Below are positions 22,551 through 33,399 of a DNA stretch of 64,000 nucleotides, piece by piece. The position numbers and the translations under genes were made by a program. The notes below the pieces were generated by a model. It was not told where the DNA came from. It searched no databases and worked only from the letters and a program-made list of their open reading frames with translations. Position 1 is the stretch's first letter. Each line of letters opens with the position of its first letter. The DNA is from Arcuatula senhousia (Eukaryota > Mollusca > Bivalvia > Mytilida > Mytilidae), in contig OZ020316.1 in the NCBI GenBank assembly GCA_963971305.1, forward strand, positions 17,192,745 to 17,256,744, in the 5' to 3' direction.

Positions 22551-23656
22551 AAAAATAACATTTTTAGCTATCATAAAATGGAACAAAACAAAATAAAACC
22601 TCAAAACTCTGATAAATGGAATATTTGTAAAACTGGCAATACAAACAAATAAATCACAATATATAAACGTCTTTTATGGTATAATTAAAGTCTTGCTTGA
22701 GCCAGAGTACATTATCTGTAGAACACATTATCATCTTTCTCACGTCTTTCAAATTTCTAAAATTTCTTATCAAATGGTCATGTAAAGGTCCTATATTATC
22801 AGGGCTTTTTCTTGCTGAAAGTTTTAAGGATTAAAATCGTTCTAGCAAGGTTTGTTTCTTTCTCGGCCCATTCTAAATTGACAAATGTTTTAAGGATTTT
22901 CCACCCTTTTAGTTTCTTGCTGATTTCTTTCTTTTGTCATTGTGGTGAGGTCGTAGCATTTAGCATTTGACAGAGATTTTAAATCATCTTCATCGTTCAT
23001 TTCTGGTGCTGAAATATTTATTGCAGCATGAACGATATTGCAAAAGTGCTAACGGTTAAGGAAAAAATCCATTGACTCAAATTTTTGATTGCTAGTTTCA
23101 TCTTTTTCATTTTAAAGCCTTCTTAATTCTTTCAGCAGTCGTATGGTCAACCATATTCTCTGTGAAGCATATACAGCCCTCTTCAGAATATTGTCAAATG
23201 AATGCTTCTTATGAACCATGACTTACTTTTTTTTATTTTTCGGACACAGATGATGATGAAGATAGCTGAGCAACTGGCTTAACATTTTAATCTCAAATAT
23301 CTTGATGCCTTACAAGACGTTTTCGATAGCCCATCCTTGCAATATGGACAGGGTCCATAATTCTCTGAACAGAATTTGTGCTTTGGCCGTCTAATAATAA
23401 GTAGCTCCACGTTAATTATTTATAACCTCCATATTGTATTTGTCATCTCCTTTGCTTCGCATCCCTCAAATGTTTTGATTATGTATTGATTTATCAGATG
23501 GGGGCCATTATGTTGCACTAAGATACCAAAATACAAACAGGCAAGGTAAGAGTTGTATAATTTGGTTCCCTTTTTTACTTAGTTGTCTTTTTATTCAATT
23601 TAAATACTTGTGAAAGGTCTGTTTCTGTTAATATTTTCTTTGAAATCAAGACATAC
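22551..23656. other. no feature recognised
   Basis: AT-rich, with minus-strand stretches that are weakly open but without a recognised motif. It may hold decayed exons of the transposase-like relic at 24206-24760; I could not establish any. Confidence 0.4.
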
Positions 23657-24130
23657 TGTTGAGGACAGTTTATGACAAACCGTGTGCTGTCATAGAACAG
23701 TTTTGGACAGTTCTACCCCATGACATATTTAAAACTGTTCTAAGCCCTGACAGTTCTAAGCTGTCTTACGCCCTAAAAGCTCTAACGTGTTCTAACAGTT
23801 CTAAGCCCTGACAGTTCTTAACTTTTAAAAACTATTCTTATTCATCATTATTCAATGAAATGAAAGTTGCATATCTATCAAGAATACAATTTAACAGAAA
23901 GCTTATAATTTATAAAACAAAATTTAAACAGCTGACAAAACATTACAATTAACAACAAACGACGTGACGTCATTTAAAACTGTCAGGACCTGTCAGAGCA
24001 CAGAACTGTAATCTGTCATGGCCTAGAACAGTTCTAGGGCCTGGGACAGATGACGACAGTTCTGCCCCAAAACAGTTTATGACAGTTGGTGTCCTCGGTT
24101 AGAACAGCTCTAGAACTGTCATGAGAGCCC
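23657..24130. repeat. AGAACTGT-rich self-complementary repeat
   Basis: A cluster of more than a dozen ACAGTTCT / AGAACTGT motifs in both orientations (several perfect AGAACTGTTCT-type palindromes) with partly inverted ends: GAGGACAGTTTATGAC at the left, GTTTATGACAGTTGGTGTCC at the right. It looks like a foldback element interior. Confidence 0.55.
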
Positions 24131-24205
24131 AAGTAGAGATGTAGGAACAGATCTCAATTGTACGTCTTTTTTGTCGAAATTCTCTTTTTTTTCAGCTACA
24201 TTTTC

Positions 24206-24760
24206 TCAATACTTAAAGTCTTCAGTTTTATTTTTCTGATTTTCAAAATGTTTCTTGTCATTGTCAGAGTAATCCTTAGCTAAAGTCAGATAGGCTTGTC
24301 CTCTCAAAATTGCTTGCTGTATATAAAACGTGCTTATTCCTTCTGACCCATTACTTAATCCTTTACTGTAAGATGTTTCCGAAAAATGTCTCAATTTTCA
24401 TTCCCTGAATTTCTATGGCATTTGCAATGTTTGACAAGGAACAATTCTCTTTGTACTGGGCAGAAGCCCCATCAGTAAATTGATAGATTTTGGTGAACGG
24501 TTTGTGAATTACCTTTAACGTTTCCTTCTGTGTTTTTGTTACAAAATGTGGGTCGTGTCTATGCTCATTTGAAACAAAAATAAATGAATATTTATTTAAT
24601 TCTTTAATTCCAATGTCTGCAACTAGGCTTTTTTTCATCATTTTGTCTTAGTGTTGAATGATGAAGTCTTCACATTGTAATTCTGTAAAGTCCATTGTCA
24701 TCATCATTTCAAGTTCAAATTCCCTTAAGTATAATTTTTTCACTAAGTTTGTCTATACAT
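24206..24760 (-). pseudogene. transposase-like relic with DGASAQYK motif
   Basis: On the minus strand, consecutive frames read MDFTELQ (near 24700), then FIFVSNEHRHDPHFV, IYQFTDGASAQYKENCSL and IEIQGMKIETFF in one frame (24363-24641), and, after a frame change, HFSETSYSKGLSNGSEGI and QQAILRGQA (24206-24394). The order MDF... / HD.H.V / DGxxxQYK / F..S.xGKG matches my memory of a widespread unnamed invertebrate family that looks like a DDE or RNase H-fold transposase. The frame change and the stop between MDF and SNEH show decay. No terminal repeats were found around it. Substrate and activity unknown. Confidence 0.5.
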
Positions 24761-24884
24761 ATCTATCTCAGAGTATCGCCCGTGAAACCACAAAACTTTT
24801 TCAATTTGAGAAACACTACTTTTTATAAGGTTTACTAACCAACAATGTACGCACTCTATTGTTAGACATCCCAATTTTGAAATA

Positions 24885-25075
24885 GGGTCTCAAACATGCG
24901 AGGAATGTGCCTTTTTCCCAACACGGTGGACCATTTTGGTTTTCTCGTTAATACCTGACGACCCCGGCATTCATTTTGACAGGGCTGCCCACTCATCCAC
25001 CCGATGTCAGATATCTGAGTGCTCTTTTTCCGACAAGCTTGTATTTAGCGCTGCTGCGGGCCTATTCGACGCCCC
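24885..25075 (-). mobile_element. old SINE (CTAA-type) 5' fragment
   Basis: The minus strand matches the head to middle of the SINE: GCCCGCAGCAGCGCTAAA, AAGCTTGTCGG, AGAGCACTCAG and CCAACACGGTGG. Many substitutions and both ends missing. Confidence 0.65.
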
Positions 25076-28000
25076 GGAGTTGTATGCTTTTGTTGAGTGT
25101 TCTTATTTTTTAAGTTAAGTTTTTTGAAAGTTTGCTTTAAGTCTACTTAAATTCTTGTATTAGTTATATTATTGTGGACAGTTCAGTTAGCTTATGTTTG
25201 TTTTTGGCTGATCAAGTTATTATTGCCAATTGTCTAAGTAAACCTGTGTTTGGTTGTGTTGGGTCTACTAAAGTTCAATCAACTAAGATTATTAATGTAA
25301 GTTTTCAGTATGTTTTGTTTTGTTTATTTCATTTCCTTTTTTACAATTGTGGTAGAAAGATGCCCAGTTAACCATTTTTGTAATGTTTGTGTGAGTTTTT
25401 GTTTATGTATATTAAAAAAATGGGTTTGTTATGTTATGACAAATAATTTATGTATTCTTTTTTATTCACATGAATACAGAACACGTTAAATATTTTTATT
25501 ATATTTATTAAATCAATATCTCTGTAATTATGTTGAAATTTTCTTTATTTATATATATATAAGTACTTAAGGTTAGTGAGGACACATGTCATGTGACAAC
25601 AAGTAGTTTAAAGTAAAAAAGAGCAAATTATGTGAATTAATAGATTAAACTTCTTTAAGATTAAATCATTTTCAAACATTATCTGAATGCATTAATTTTT
25701 AAGGAACATCAACCATTCCATAATGAATACATATGTTCATATAAGAAGGGGGACAATTAAAGGTTTGTAATGTAGACAAAAAATTAGCTGGTGACCCCCT
25801 ATTTTGACTGTTTTCTTTTAAAATATAATGTTGATATTGTATTAGATTAAACGAAAATAGGCTTTGAATTAGTAGAATTTTTCTTAGACAAGAATGTATG
25901 CAATTTGTTTTGCATTTCTTATATAGTCTATTTTTATAGTAATTTTTAAAACATTTGATCCTAGAAATTGTGTGAACAAGCCTGGAAAGGAAATCAACTA
26001 TTGAGTCTAAAATAAAATCAATATGTGTTTTTTTTTTTAATTTGCCGTTTTTGGGGAGATCAGGTGTCCCAACTGACACTTACAAAATCAAATTTTGTGT
26101 AATTATAATTACTTTTTTCTCTAGAAACTAAAACACACAAAAAAAAGAAAATAAAAGAAAAAAATATTTCTGAATATGTACTGTATAATATTTTTTCTAA
26201 TTACAATATATCTGATTAGCTAAAAAAAGCAAATAGTGCAAATTATTATCATTATACTAAAATGAGATAAATCATACAACACATCTAATATAACAAGTAG
26301 AAAATTCTCTTAATTGCAAAGCAGTTCTGTTTCTATTCCGTAGGTACATGTCCATTTTTTCTTTAATATACACTTTTCAACTCTGAAATATAAAAAAAAT
26401 ATATATAAATACATGTATTTGGCACTATTGATGATACCATATAATTCAATATGTCAATAAAATAGTCAAAGATAGACCCCGTCTTAAACAATGAACAGAA
26501 AACATCAAAAAGACAAGTACAAGTACAAACAAAGGCTGCGTCAAATATTCCTTTCTTAGGACAGACACATTTTAAATGTGGCGGGGTTAAACTAGTTTTT
26601 TTGGGCCCAACCTCAGATCTTATATTTTCCCACTTTACATTTCTTTTGTAGTAATGAAAGGTTGTAAATTTCTGATTTGCTACTTTCTGATAATTCTATA
26701 CCATCCTTTTTTAAGTTCTTGATTCTCATTAAACGAGGTGAAAATGAAATAGCTCCCTGTCTTCACACGATCGGGAATCTTTGGATTGTATTTTAGAGAT
26801 GAAAAGATGGAATACAGTCAGTCATATAATTTAACATTAGATAGTTTACAAAAAGTGATTTCAAATCATTTTCAAATTCTATTGGTAATTTAAAATAATA
26901 TATAGATCTGTTATATGGCAGAGTAATAAAGGTTATATCAAACTTTAAAACTTGGGTCAGTCTCAAATATCTTAGGATGAAAAGACAAACACCGCAAATT
27001 GGGATAATCTGATAACTGAAAATGTTAAGTATCACTTTTAATAAGAACCATGCAAAAAACGATTCATGGGTGGAAAGCCTACACCACTTAATTTTTTATA
27101 TGATACTCCTTCTAGCACCCTGATTCGATATTTTGTACTCTTTTTCCAAACAAGCGTTGGTCCTGAGAGAACAAAAAAATATATAGAATGCATTGGAAAA
27201 TTGTAAGAAAGGGAGATAACTCTTAAAACTGTTTATTATATTTCAATAGAAACGATTGTAACAAAATGGCAAGATTTCTCAAAGGACCAGACAGTTATGA
27301 GCAAATTGTAATTTATTTTTTTTTGTATACCTTGAACTATCTTTTGTTAAAAATAAACCACTAGCCCTTTTATCGATGAATCACTTTTCTTCAACTTTGC
27401 ATGACTCTTAGGCGGACTACTACTTAAGTACTTATCTAGTTTATTTATCTTGACTTATCACTTACCTTTCTTTTTTTATGTTGAAATGTTTTGATTCATG
27501 GTATTTTTTGTAGATAAAACTTTTTCATCATACCTAAAATAATACAAACAATAATATTGATAAATATCTACTGATGAAAACTAAAGGGCACGGTGTATAT
27601 TCAAAACAAAATATTCAGATCATTGACGTTAGAACGCCACTATTCGGGTCAAGAATGCTTCTTATCAGATCAAATTGTAAAAGAAATAAGCAACTCGCCT
27701 ATGAAAAATGTTAACTTCTATTTGTGATTTGTGAAGGATATTTGTTTTTTTCACGGACGCCAATATTTTTAAAGTGTTCAAACATTCTTCTCGTGGCAAA
27801 TGAAATAAATTATATTTTGAACTAATGCGCGTACAAATAGTAATATTTTTTTCGCGTTTTTGAAGATAGTCAGCGATCAAGTAAATTGTCCTTTTAAACG
27901 GGAAATAATGGCTTTAGTGGGAAATAATCGGTTGCTCTTGTTGTACTGAATGACAAACTGCGATTTATTTTGCAGTCATTGAAAACATATTTTTTTTAAT

Positions 28001-29186
28001 TTGGCCCACTAAGAATGTTTGTAAACCTCATTTATATAGTCGTTCCGTAAAAGTAACAACTTAATTTAAAATACCCTTTCAAAATAGAGGTAAACTTTAT
28101 TGTAAATAGGGTTGGTCTTTTTTCCAACAATAAGGTTTGAGTAGAAGCGTTAGTAGCTTTGAGTGTTGTTGATCTGAATAGTTGCGTTTTCAATATACAC
28201 GGTGAAGGAGTAGGGGCAATAGGGCCTTTTATGGCCTCAGTAAACCTTTGAACACTTTTGTTAGATACTGATAAAATATATATTAAATATCCAAAAAACA
28301 AAAAAATATATATATAATATATTTCTTTATTTTATCAAAGATTTTTTTGGACAAGAAAAGTATCTCCACACATAAGAAACAACTAAAAAATTTTTGAGAG
28401 TTTTTTTAATGGCTTATATAAACCTTCTCTCAATACACAAGCTTGTTCCGCGCCCGATGTTTTCTGGTCGAAAGGCAAATCACTACAATTATATCGTCAT
28501 TATGACGCTTCAAAAATCTTTCGACATGTTTTCCTTTTAGGCAGAGTTTACACTATATTGTTGCCAGAAATGAACACTTTTTTGCATAATCTTCTTCATA
28601 TATTTATGCGAAAAAGTGTCCCTATAACCAATACTCCTTTGCAAAACAAAACATACTTTCGGTGAATGCCATATGTTTAATGAATGTAGAGGTGAAAATG
28701 GTAATACCACAACTACTGAACATAGGAGAAGGGTAAGTCCATGATAAAAGATGAGTGCAAAGAATAACAAAAACATATTTTTTTACGGTAAAAGGAATTA
28801 ACCATTCTGCAAGGTGTGGAAAATTTAAGCATAATTTGTAAACATATTGTTTCCACTATCGATGGTAGTATGAATAATCGGTGCCTTTGTTGCTCTTTTT
28901 ATTGTTTTTTATTATAAGTATAAACTGGGATGGAATCTTGATTTTTTAGGGTTTGAAACAATATCGAATAAAATTAAATATTAAGTAACGAAATAATTTG
29001 AAAGATGTCAAGCAAATTCCCTGTGCCATGCACGCAAATGTCACCTGAACTTATTTCTAGTGGCCCGTAAAAAAATGAAATGAATTCACGGGAACTAGCT
29101 CACTTACGGGAGAAATTCAAAATTTTAAAAATTTAATTGTGAGTTGAATCTATGTTGAAATGCGCCAAAACATGCCTGGTAAATTG
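25076..29186. other. 4-kb AT-rich stretch, no gene seen
   Basis: Long AT-rich sequence with several minus-strand frames of 70-126 codons (25699-26079, 27665-27880, 28032-28301) that have no motif, biased codon pattern or splice context I can recognise. Only a short R1 fragment (26520-26640) was identified. Confidence 0.5.
26520..26640 (-). mobile_element. R1 repeat fragment
   Basis: The minus strand carries GGTTGGGCCCAAAAAAACTA, GTTTAACCCCGCC and ACATTTAAAATGTGTCTGTC, matching the middle of R1 copies at 52765 and 56500. Confidence 0.6.
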
Positions 29187-29460
29187 AGATCAGACCCGTG
29201 CGGGTTCCGATTGGCGAATTGGTCCGCAGAAGCGCCAAGATTGTTGTTAAAGTCCATAAATGAAACCGGTCTTCGGATCAGACCACTTTGCATCGAATAT
29301 AGCTCGGACGTGTGCCCCAGGTGGTAAAATTGGGCAGCCCTGTCGTAATGAATGCAAGGGTCGTCTGGCTATATTGCAGCAAACCATAATAGTACACCGT
29401 GTCGGGAGAAATGTATATTCCATTGCACTACAGAAAGCAGGAATTCCTGCTTCAACTTTT
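29187..29460 (+). mobile_element. old SINE fragment (CTAA-type)
   Basis: A diverged head and middle: CCCGTGCGGGTTCCGATTGG, CGAATTGGTCCGCAGAAGCG, GTGTGCCCCAGGTGG, GGGCAGCCCTG and ACCGTGTCGGGAGAAATG. It breaks off before the tail. Confidence 0.7.
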
Positions 29461-30145
29461 AAGCTCATGTTATCAATTGCAGTTTGGTTGTAATATGTGA
29501 TTTTTCTAATGTTGTGTGGTTTGCTATTGCGAGGATTTAAAATTTCAGGTTTGTAGTTGCCCCATTGGTACACCTTAGCTTCCTTCTTGCAGAAAATAAA
29601 GGTAATAAAAAAATTACCGAACTTCGAGGATCAATCTCAATGTCCAAGAGAAATGACAAAACATGGAAGTCACACTTCATTAGTTATAGATCGTAATGGT
29701 TATGACTTGGTACAGGCATTTCAAATGAAATCATGGTGGGTTAAACCAGGTTTTATTGCGCACCAAACATTGCGATCTTATGGACCGGTAGTAACACAAA
29801 ATGCTACACGGTTGTGAAGACATAATAGGGATAATAAGATGATCATTTTAGTACAACAATCAGCAAAACACTAATAAAAACAAACAGTAACCAATACGTT
29901 CATACTTGATAACGAAAAACGATTTGGATTTTTTTAGGAACCGTATTGGACACATTTTCTGATTACCTTGGTCTAATAGTCGGTCACGGAGACAGCGGTG
30001 TCGTATGAAAAAATCAGAAAAAATTGTACAAGCCCTGGCATATCGAATAAGTTTTATTAAAACCGTAAGCAGGTGAAGTAGGAATGATGCTTTAAAAGTT
30101 GGGGAAATTGATAATTTTAAAATTAAAGTCGCCACTTTTGTCGTA

Positions 30146-30364
30146 TACCGTATAAGTGTTTTTTTTCGCGGGTGGAAAACTTCGCGATTTTGTTGAAATA
30201 GTGGATGATTTTATTTACGCGTAATATATATTTCGCGGTTTAGAATATATTATAGCACTTTATATAGGCAATTAATATTTCGCGAGTTTTAATTTTCGCG
30301 TCCCGTTGTTGGTCGCGAATAAAGCGAAAATTAAATCACCGCGAAAATAACCACTTATACGGTA
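30146..30364. mobile_element. MITE-A, 219 bp, TA target
   Basis: Terminal inverted repeats TACCGTATAAGTG / CACTTATACGGTA, with an interior rich in TTCGCG. It interrupts PLE1, and removing it with one TA restores alignment to PLE1 at 19490, giving a TA duplication as in Tc1/mariner-type MITEs. Non-coding. Confidence 0.85.
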
Positions 30365-30532
30365 TATTTGTACTGAGATGACCATCCTTGTCATAATCGA
30401 GATGCAAATCCAAGACCGATCGTAGCAATTGGATTCGGTGGTTGTCTTAATCTCTTACTCTGGAGGATATATCAAAGGAATCCATCTACCAAACGATGCG
30501 TTGTTTACAGAGAGGACATCGTCGATATATCT

Positions 30533-31152
30533 GTTGGGCTGGTTGGTGTTTAACGCTCGTGTAACGCTATATAGGTTATTTACAGGCGATGAACATGATA
30601 AGGATGATATAATGAACATGAAATGATGATAATAAATGAAACATGGGGGTAGGGCGGGACACAAAGGAACGGTAAATTTTGAAGAACCACAGGAAAATGG
30701 GAGAGGTGGAAAGGGGCGGAAAATTTGGCCTATGTGATGCACTGCTTGGCGGTCCACAAAGGGGTCTTTTAAGTGCATGAAGCGTGGCACTCTCCACACA
30801 CGTTGGCCCACTATGGTCGGCGGTCAGGGTTTCCGTATTATATATTCAGTTGTTTTGTGTTTCCATGTTTTACATGTTGTCTGTTTTTGTCCCGTTCTTG
30901 TTGGTGTTAACTGGTTTTGTCTCTGCCCTTTCGGACTTTTGATATTCGGATACCCCATTGGTACCTCTGCTTCTTATAGACCTGACAACCCCCGCGGACG
31001 AGGGCCACCCTATTCAGCCACCTAGGGTACACACTTGGTCGCTCTGTGGGCTGAGCACTGACCCGACGTCAGAATCCCAAGATCCTTAGTCGCCTCTTAC
31101 GACAAGCTAGGCTCTGCTGTGGGCCTATTCGCCGACCGTGCCCCGCACGGGA
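30533..31152 (-). mobile_element. SINE, ACTC-tail subfamily, inside PLE1
   Basis: Full-length minus-strand copy, enlarged by a roughly 138-bp PLE2 3'-end insertion. The flanks CGTCGATATATCT (30520-30532) and CGTCAATATATCT (31153-31165) are a 13-bp target duplication with one mismatch. The tail is short and degenerate. Confidence 0.9.
30840..30975 (+). mobile_element. PLE2 5'-truncated insertion inside the SINE
   Basis: The segment from ATTCAGTTGTTTTGTGTTTC to CCCATTGGTACCTCTGCTTC interrupts the SINE at ATTATA and is flanked by TTATA on both sides. It matches the last 138 bp of PLE2 at 31724-31862, so it is a heavily truncated retrocopy. Confidence 0.8.
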
Positions 31153-31489
31153 CGTCAATATATCTGAGAGTGAGAGTAAAGGACCTTGCCTCTTTCATGT
31201 TCTTGTTCTTTACGCGTTCAAAACATACTTTAGTTTGTTCATATAGGACAATAAGATAAGTGAGCAGAGACGAAGTGATATTATTTCCCGCCTTTTTCAT
31301 AGCCAGGCTTGACTTATTGTTAACTTCCGACTATCCATGTCAGTGACAACTATTTCACTCATCATATATTTGAATACATTGGACAGACTTACTACAATAA
31401 AGCGATGGCTTTTAAACTTGACCATTAATCTTGAAGCCAGCATTAATTTTAAATCGAAGTATACCTTTCTTTCTTAATTAAATTCATGT

Positions 31490-31862
31490 TTTTCTTCACT
31501 CAAGAAATTTTACGGAAGACATCATGCACTTATAGACAAATATGGGATTTCGATCTCTCAGATGAGTGCAGATGTTGGTTTGTCATAGGGTGTTGTTTTG
31601 TCTTCCTTTACTGGATTTGACACTATTGGAAACGCGACGGGTGTGCTATAGCAAGCAGGAACTGCTTACTCTTCCGGAGCACCTGAGTTCACTCTTGTTT
31701 CGACTGGAGTTCGCGTTGTTGATTGATATTCAGTTGTTTTGTGTTTCCATGTTTTACGTATTGTCTGTTTTTGTCCCGTTCTTGTTTGTGTTTGCTGGTT
31801 TGGTCTCTGCCCTTTCGGACATTTGACATTCGGATACCCCATTGGTACCTCTGCTTCTTTAG
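31490..31862 (+). mobile_element. PLE2 3'-terminal part
   Basis: It begins within the RT C-terminal region (CAAGAAATTTTACGGAAGAC, also seen inverted near 48470) and runs through the non-coding tail to CCCATTGGTACCTCTGCTTC. Frames are broken. Confidence 0.7.
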
Positions 31863-31926
31863 AACATTGTTAGTCATTTCTTTACAATTTGTGAAAAACA
31901 AATGTGTTTTAATTTGATTTATATAA

Positions 31927-33398
31927 CAAGAGGCTCCCAGGAGCCTGATTCGCTCACCTGAACTACACAGAGATATATATTTTGTAGATATTATTGTGCT
32001 TAACCACATGTGATTTAGATTTCTGAAATATCTTGGTTACTTTTCAAGATATTTTGTCAAAAATTACGAAAAAGGGCAATAACTCGCGCATCAGCAGTCA
32101 GATCTTTTCTGAAATTTCAGGACAGGTAGATCTTAATATGCTGATCACTTTTGATTCTTGCACAGTTTTGATATCTGAAACCAGTTTTGAGTTATTAGCC
32201 AAAAAAAAAACGAAATTACCCCTATGTTCTATTTTTAGCCATGGAACGATAGAGTTGTAGCATATAAGTTATTAAACAAGTGTGCCAACTTAATGTTCAG
32301 TTGGTCTTAGGATGTTAGACAAGTTAATCTTTGAAATTCAGAGGAAAAGTAATGAAAAATGGTAATTTTTGTTGTTTTAAGGACAATAACTCCTAAAAGA
32401 ATGGTCCTACAGCTTGGACCTAAAAACTGTAGATCTTGATGTACTTAGTCATATGCAATTTAAATTTTTGAAATACCTTGTATAGTTTTCAAGATATATG
32501 GCTAAATAAGTGAAAAATGTTGACAAAATCCAGAAAAAGGGCAATAACTCCTCCATCAGTTGTTGGATCTTCTTGAAACTTTCATAGCAGGTAGATCTTG
32601 AGATGCTGATCACTTTTGTTTCCATCCGAATTTTGATATCTGTAACCATTTTTGAGTTATTAGCAAAAAACTGCAATTTACCCCTATGTTCTATTTTTAG
32701 CCATGGCAGCCATATTTTTAACGAATCAAAAATCCCAACGATTGAATTATAGAATTTATGCTATTAAACAACTGTGCCAAGTTTGGTTGAAGTTGGATGT
32801 ATGGTATCAGACAAGTTAATCTTTGAAATTCAGGGGAAAAGTAATGAACAATGGTAAATTTTGACGCTTTAATGGCCATAACCACTGAAAGAAATGGTTC
32901 TACAGCTTTGACCTTATTACATGAAATGTAGATCTTGATGTGCTTAATCATATGAAATTTGAATTTTTATAAAATATCTTGTATAGTTTTTAAGATATAG
33001 GGCTAAATAAGTGTAAAATTTTGAAAAAATCCAGAAAAAGGGCAATAACTCCAACATCGATTGTTGGATCTTCTTGAAAATTTCTGGGTACGTAGATCTT
33101 GAGGTGCTGATCACTTAAACCCGATGCCAGAATTTTGATATCTATGACCGTTTTGAGTTATTTGCAAAAAACTGTATTTGACCCCCCTGTTCTATTTTAA
33201 GTAACAGCGGCCATGTTTTTGACGTATCAAAAATCCCAACGAAAACTTTTTGCAAAATACCCCAAGGAACAACCATATCAAGTTTGGCTGCATTTGGCCA
33301 AGCAGTTTCAGAGAAGAAGATGTTTGAAAAAAGCTAACGGACGACGGACGCCAAGTGATGGCAATAGCTCACATGACCCTTCGGGTCAGGTGAGCTTA
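31927..33398 (+). mobile_element. P1a hairpin-ended element, copy E
   Basis: A complete element: it starts AACAAGAGGCTCCCAGGAGC, has core units of about 465-505 bp (AAAGGGCAATAACTC at about 32071, 32538, 33038), then GACGGACGCCAAGTGATGGC and the closing hairpin TGACCC/GGGTCA within CACATGACCCTTCGGGTCAG. The core matches copy A. Confidence 0.85.
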
Positions 33399-33399
33399 A

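Larger units (their letters stand above)
29590..31215 (-). pseudogene. PLE1 retroelement, minus strand, split by two insertions
   Basis: Read on the minus strand the order is MKEARSFTLTLRYID (31160-31215), a SINE (30533-31152), DVLSVNNASFGRWIPLIYPP (30460-30532), a 219-bp MITE (30146-30364), then the LIRYARAC block (near 30040-30060) and the PLE1 3' tail to about 29590. The SINE sits within the catalytic YIDD box and duplicated 13 bp there (AGATATATYGACG). Frame changes and a stop after YPPE show further decay. It would have encoded the RT palm and thumb of a Penelope-like element; fingers and nuclease are absent. The gene order and tail match 19292-20395. Confidence 0.75.

Noticed and set aside
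22434..22652. Frame with a run of threonines
   Set aside because: Translation of the (GAC)n microsatellite at the end of element P9.
25699..26079. 126-codon minus-strand frame
   Set aside because: Low-complexity AT-rich composition, no motif and no splice context.
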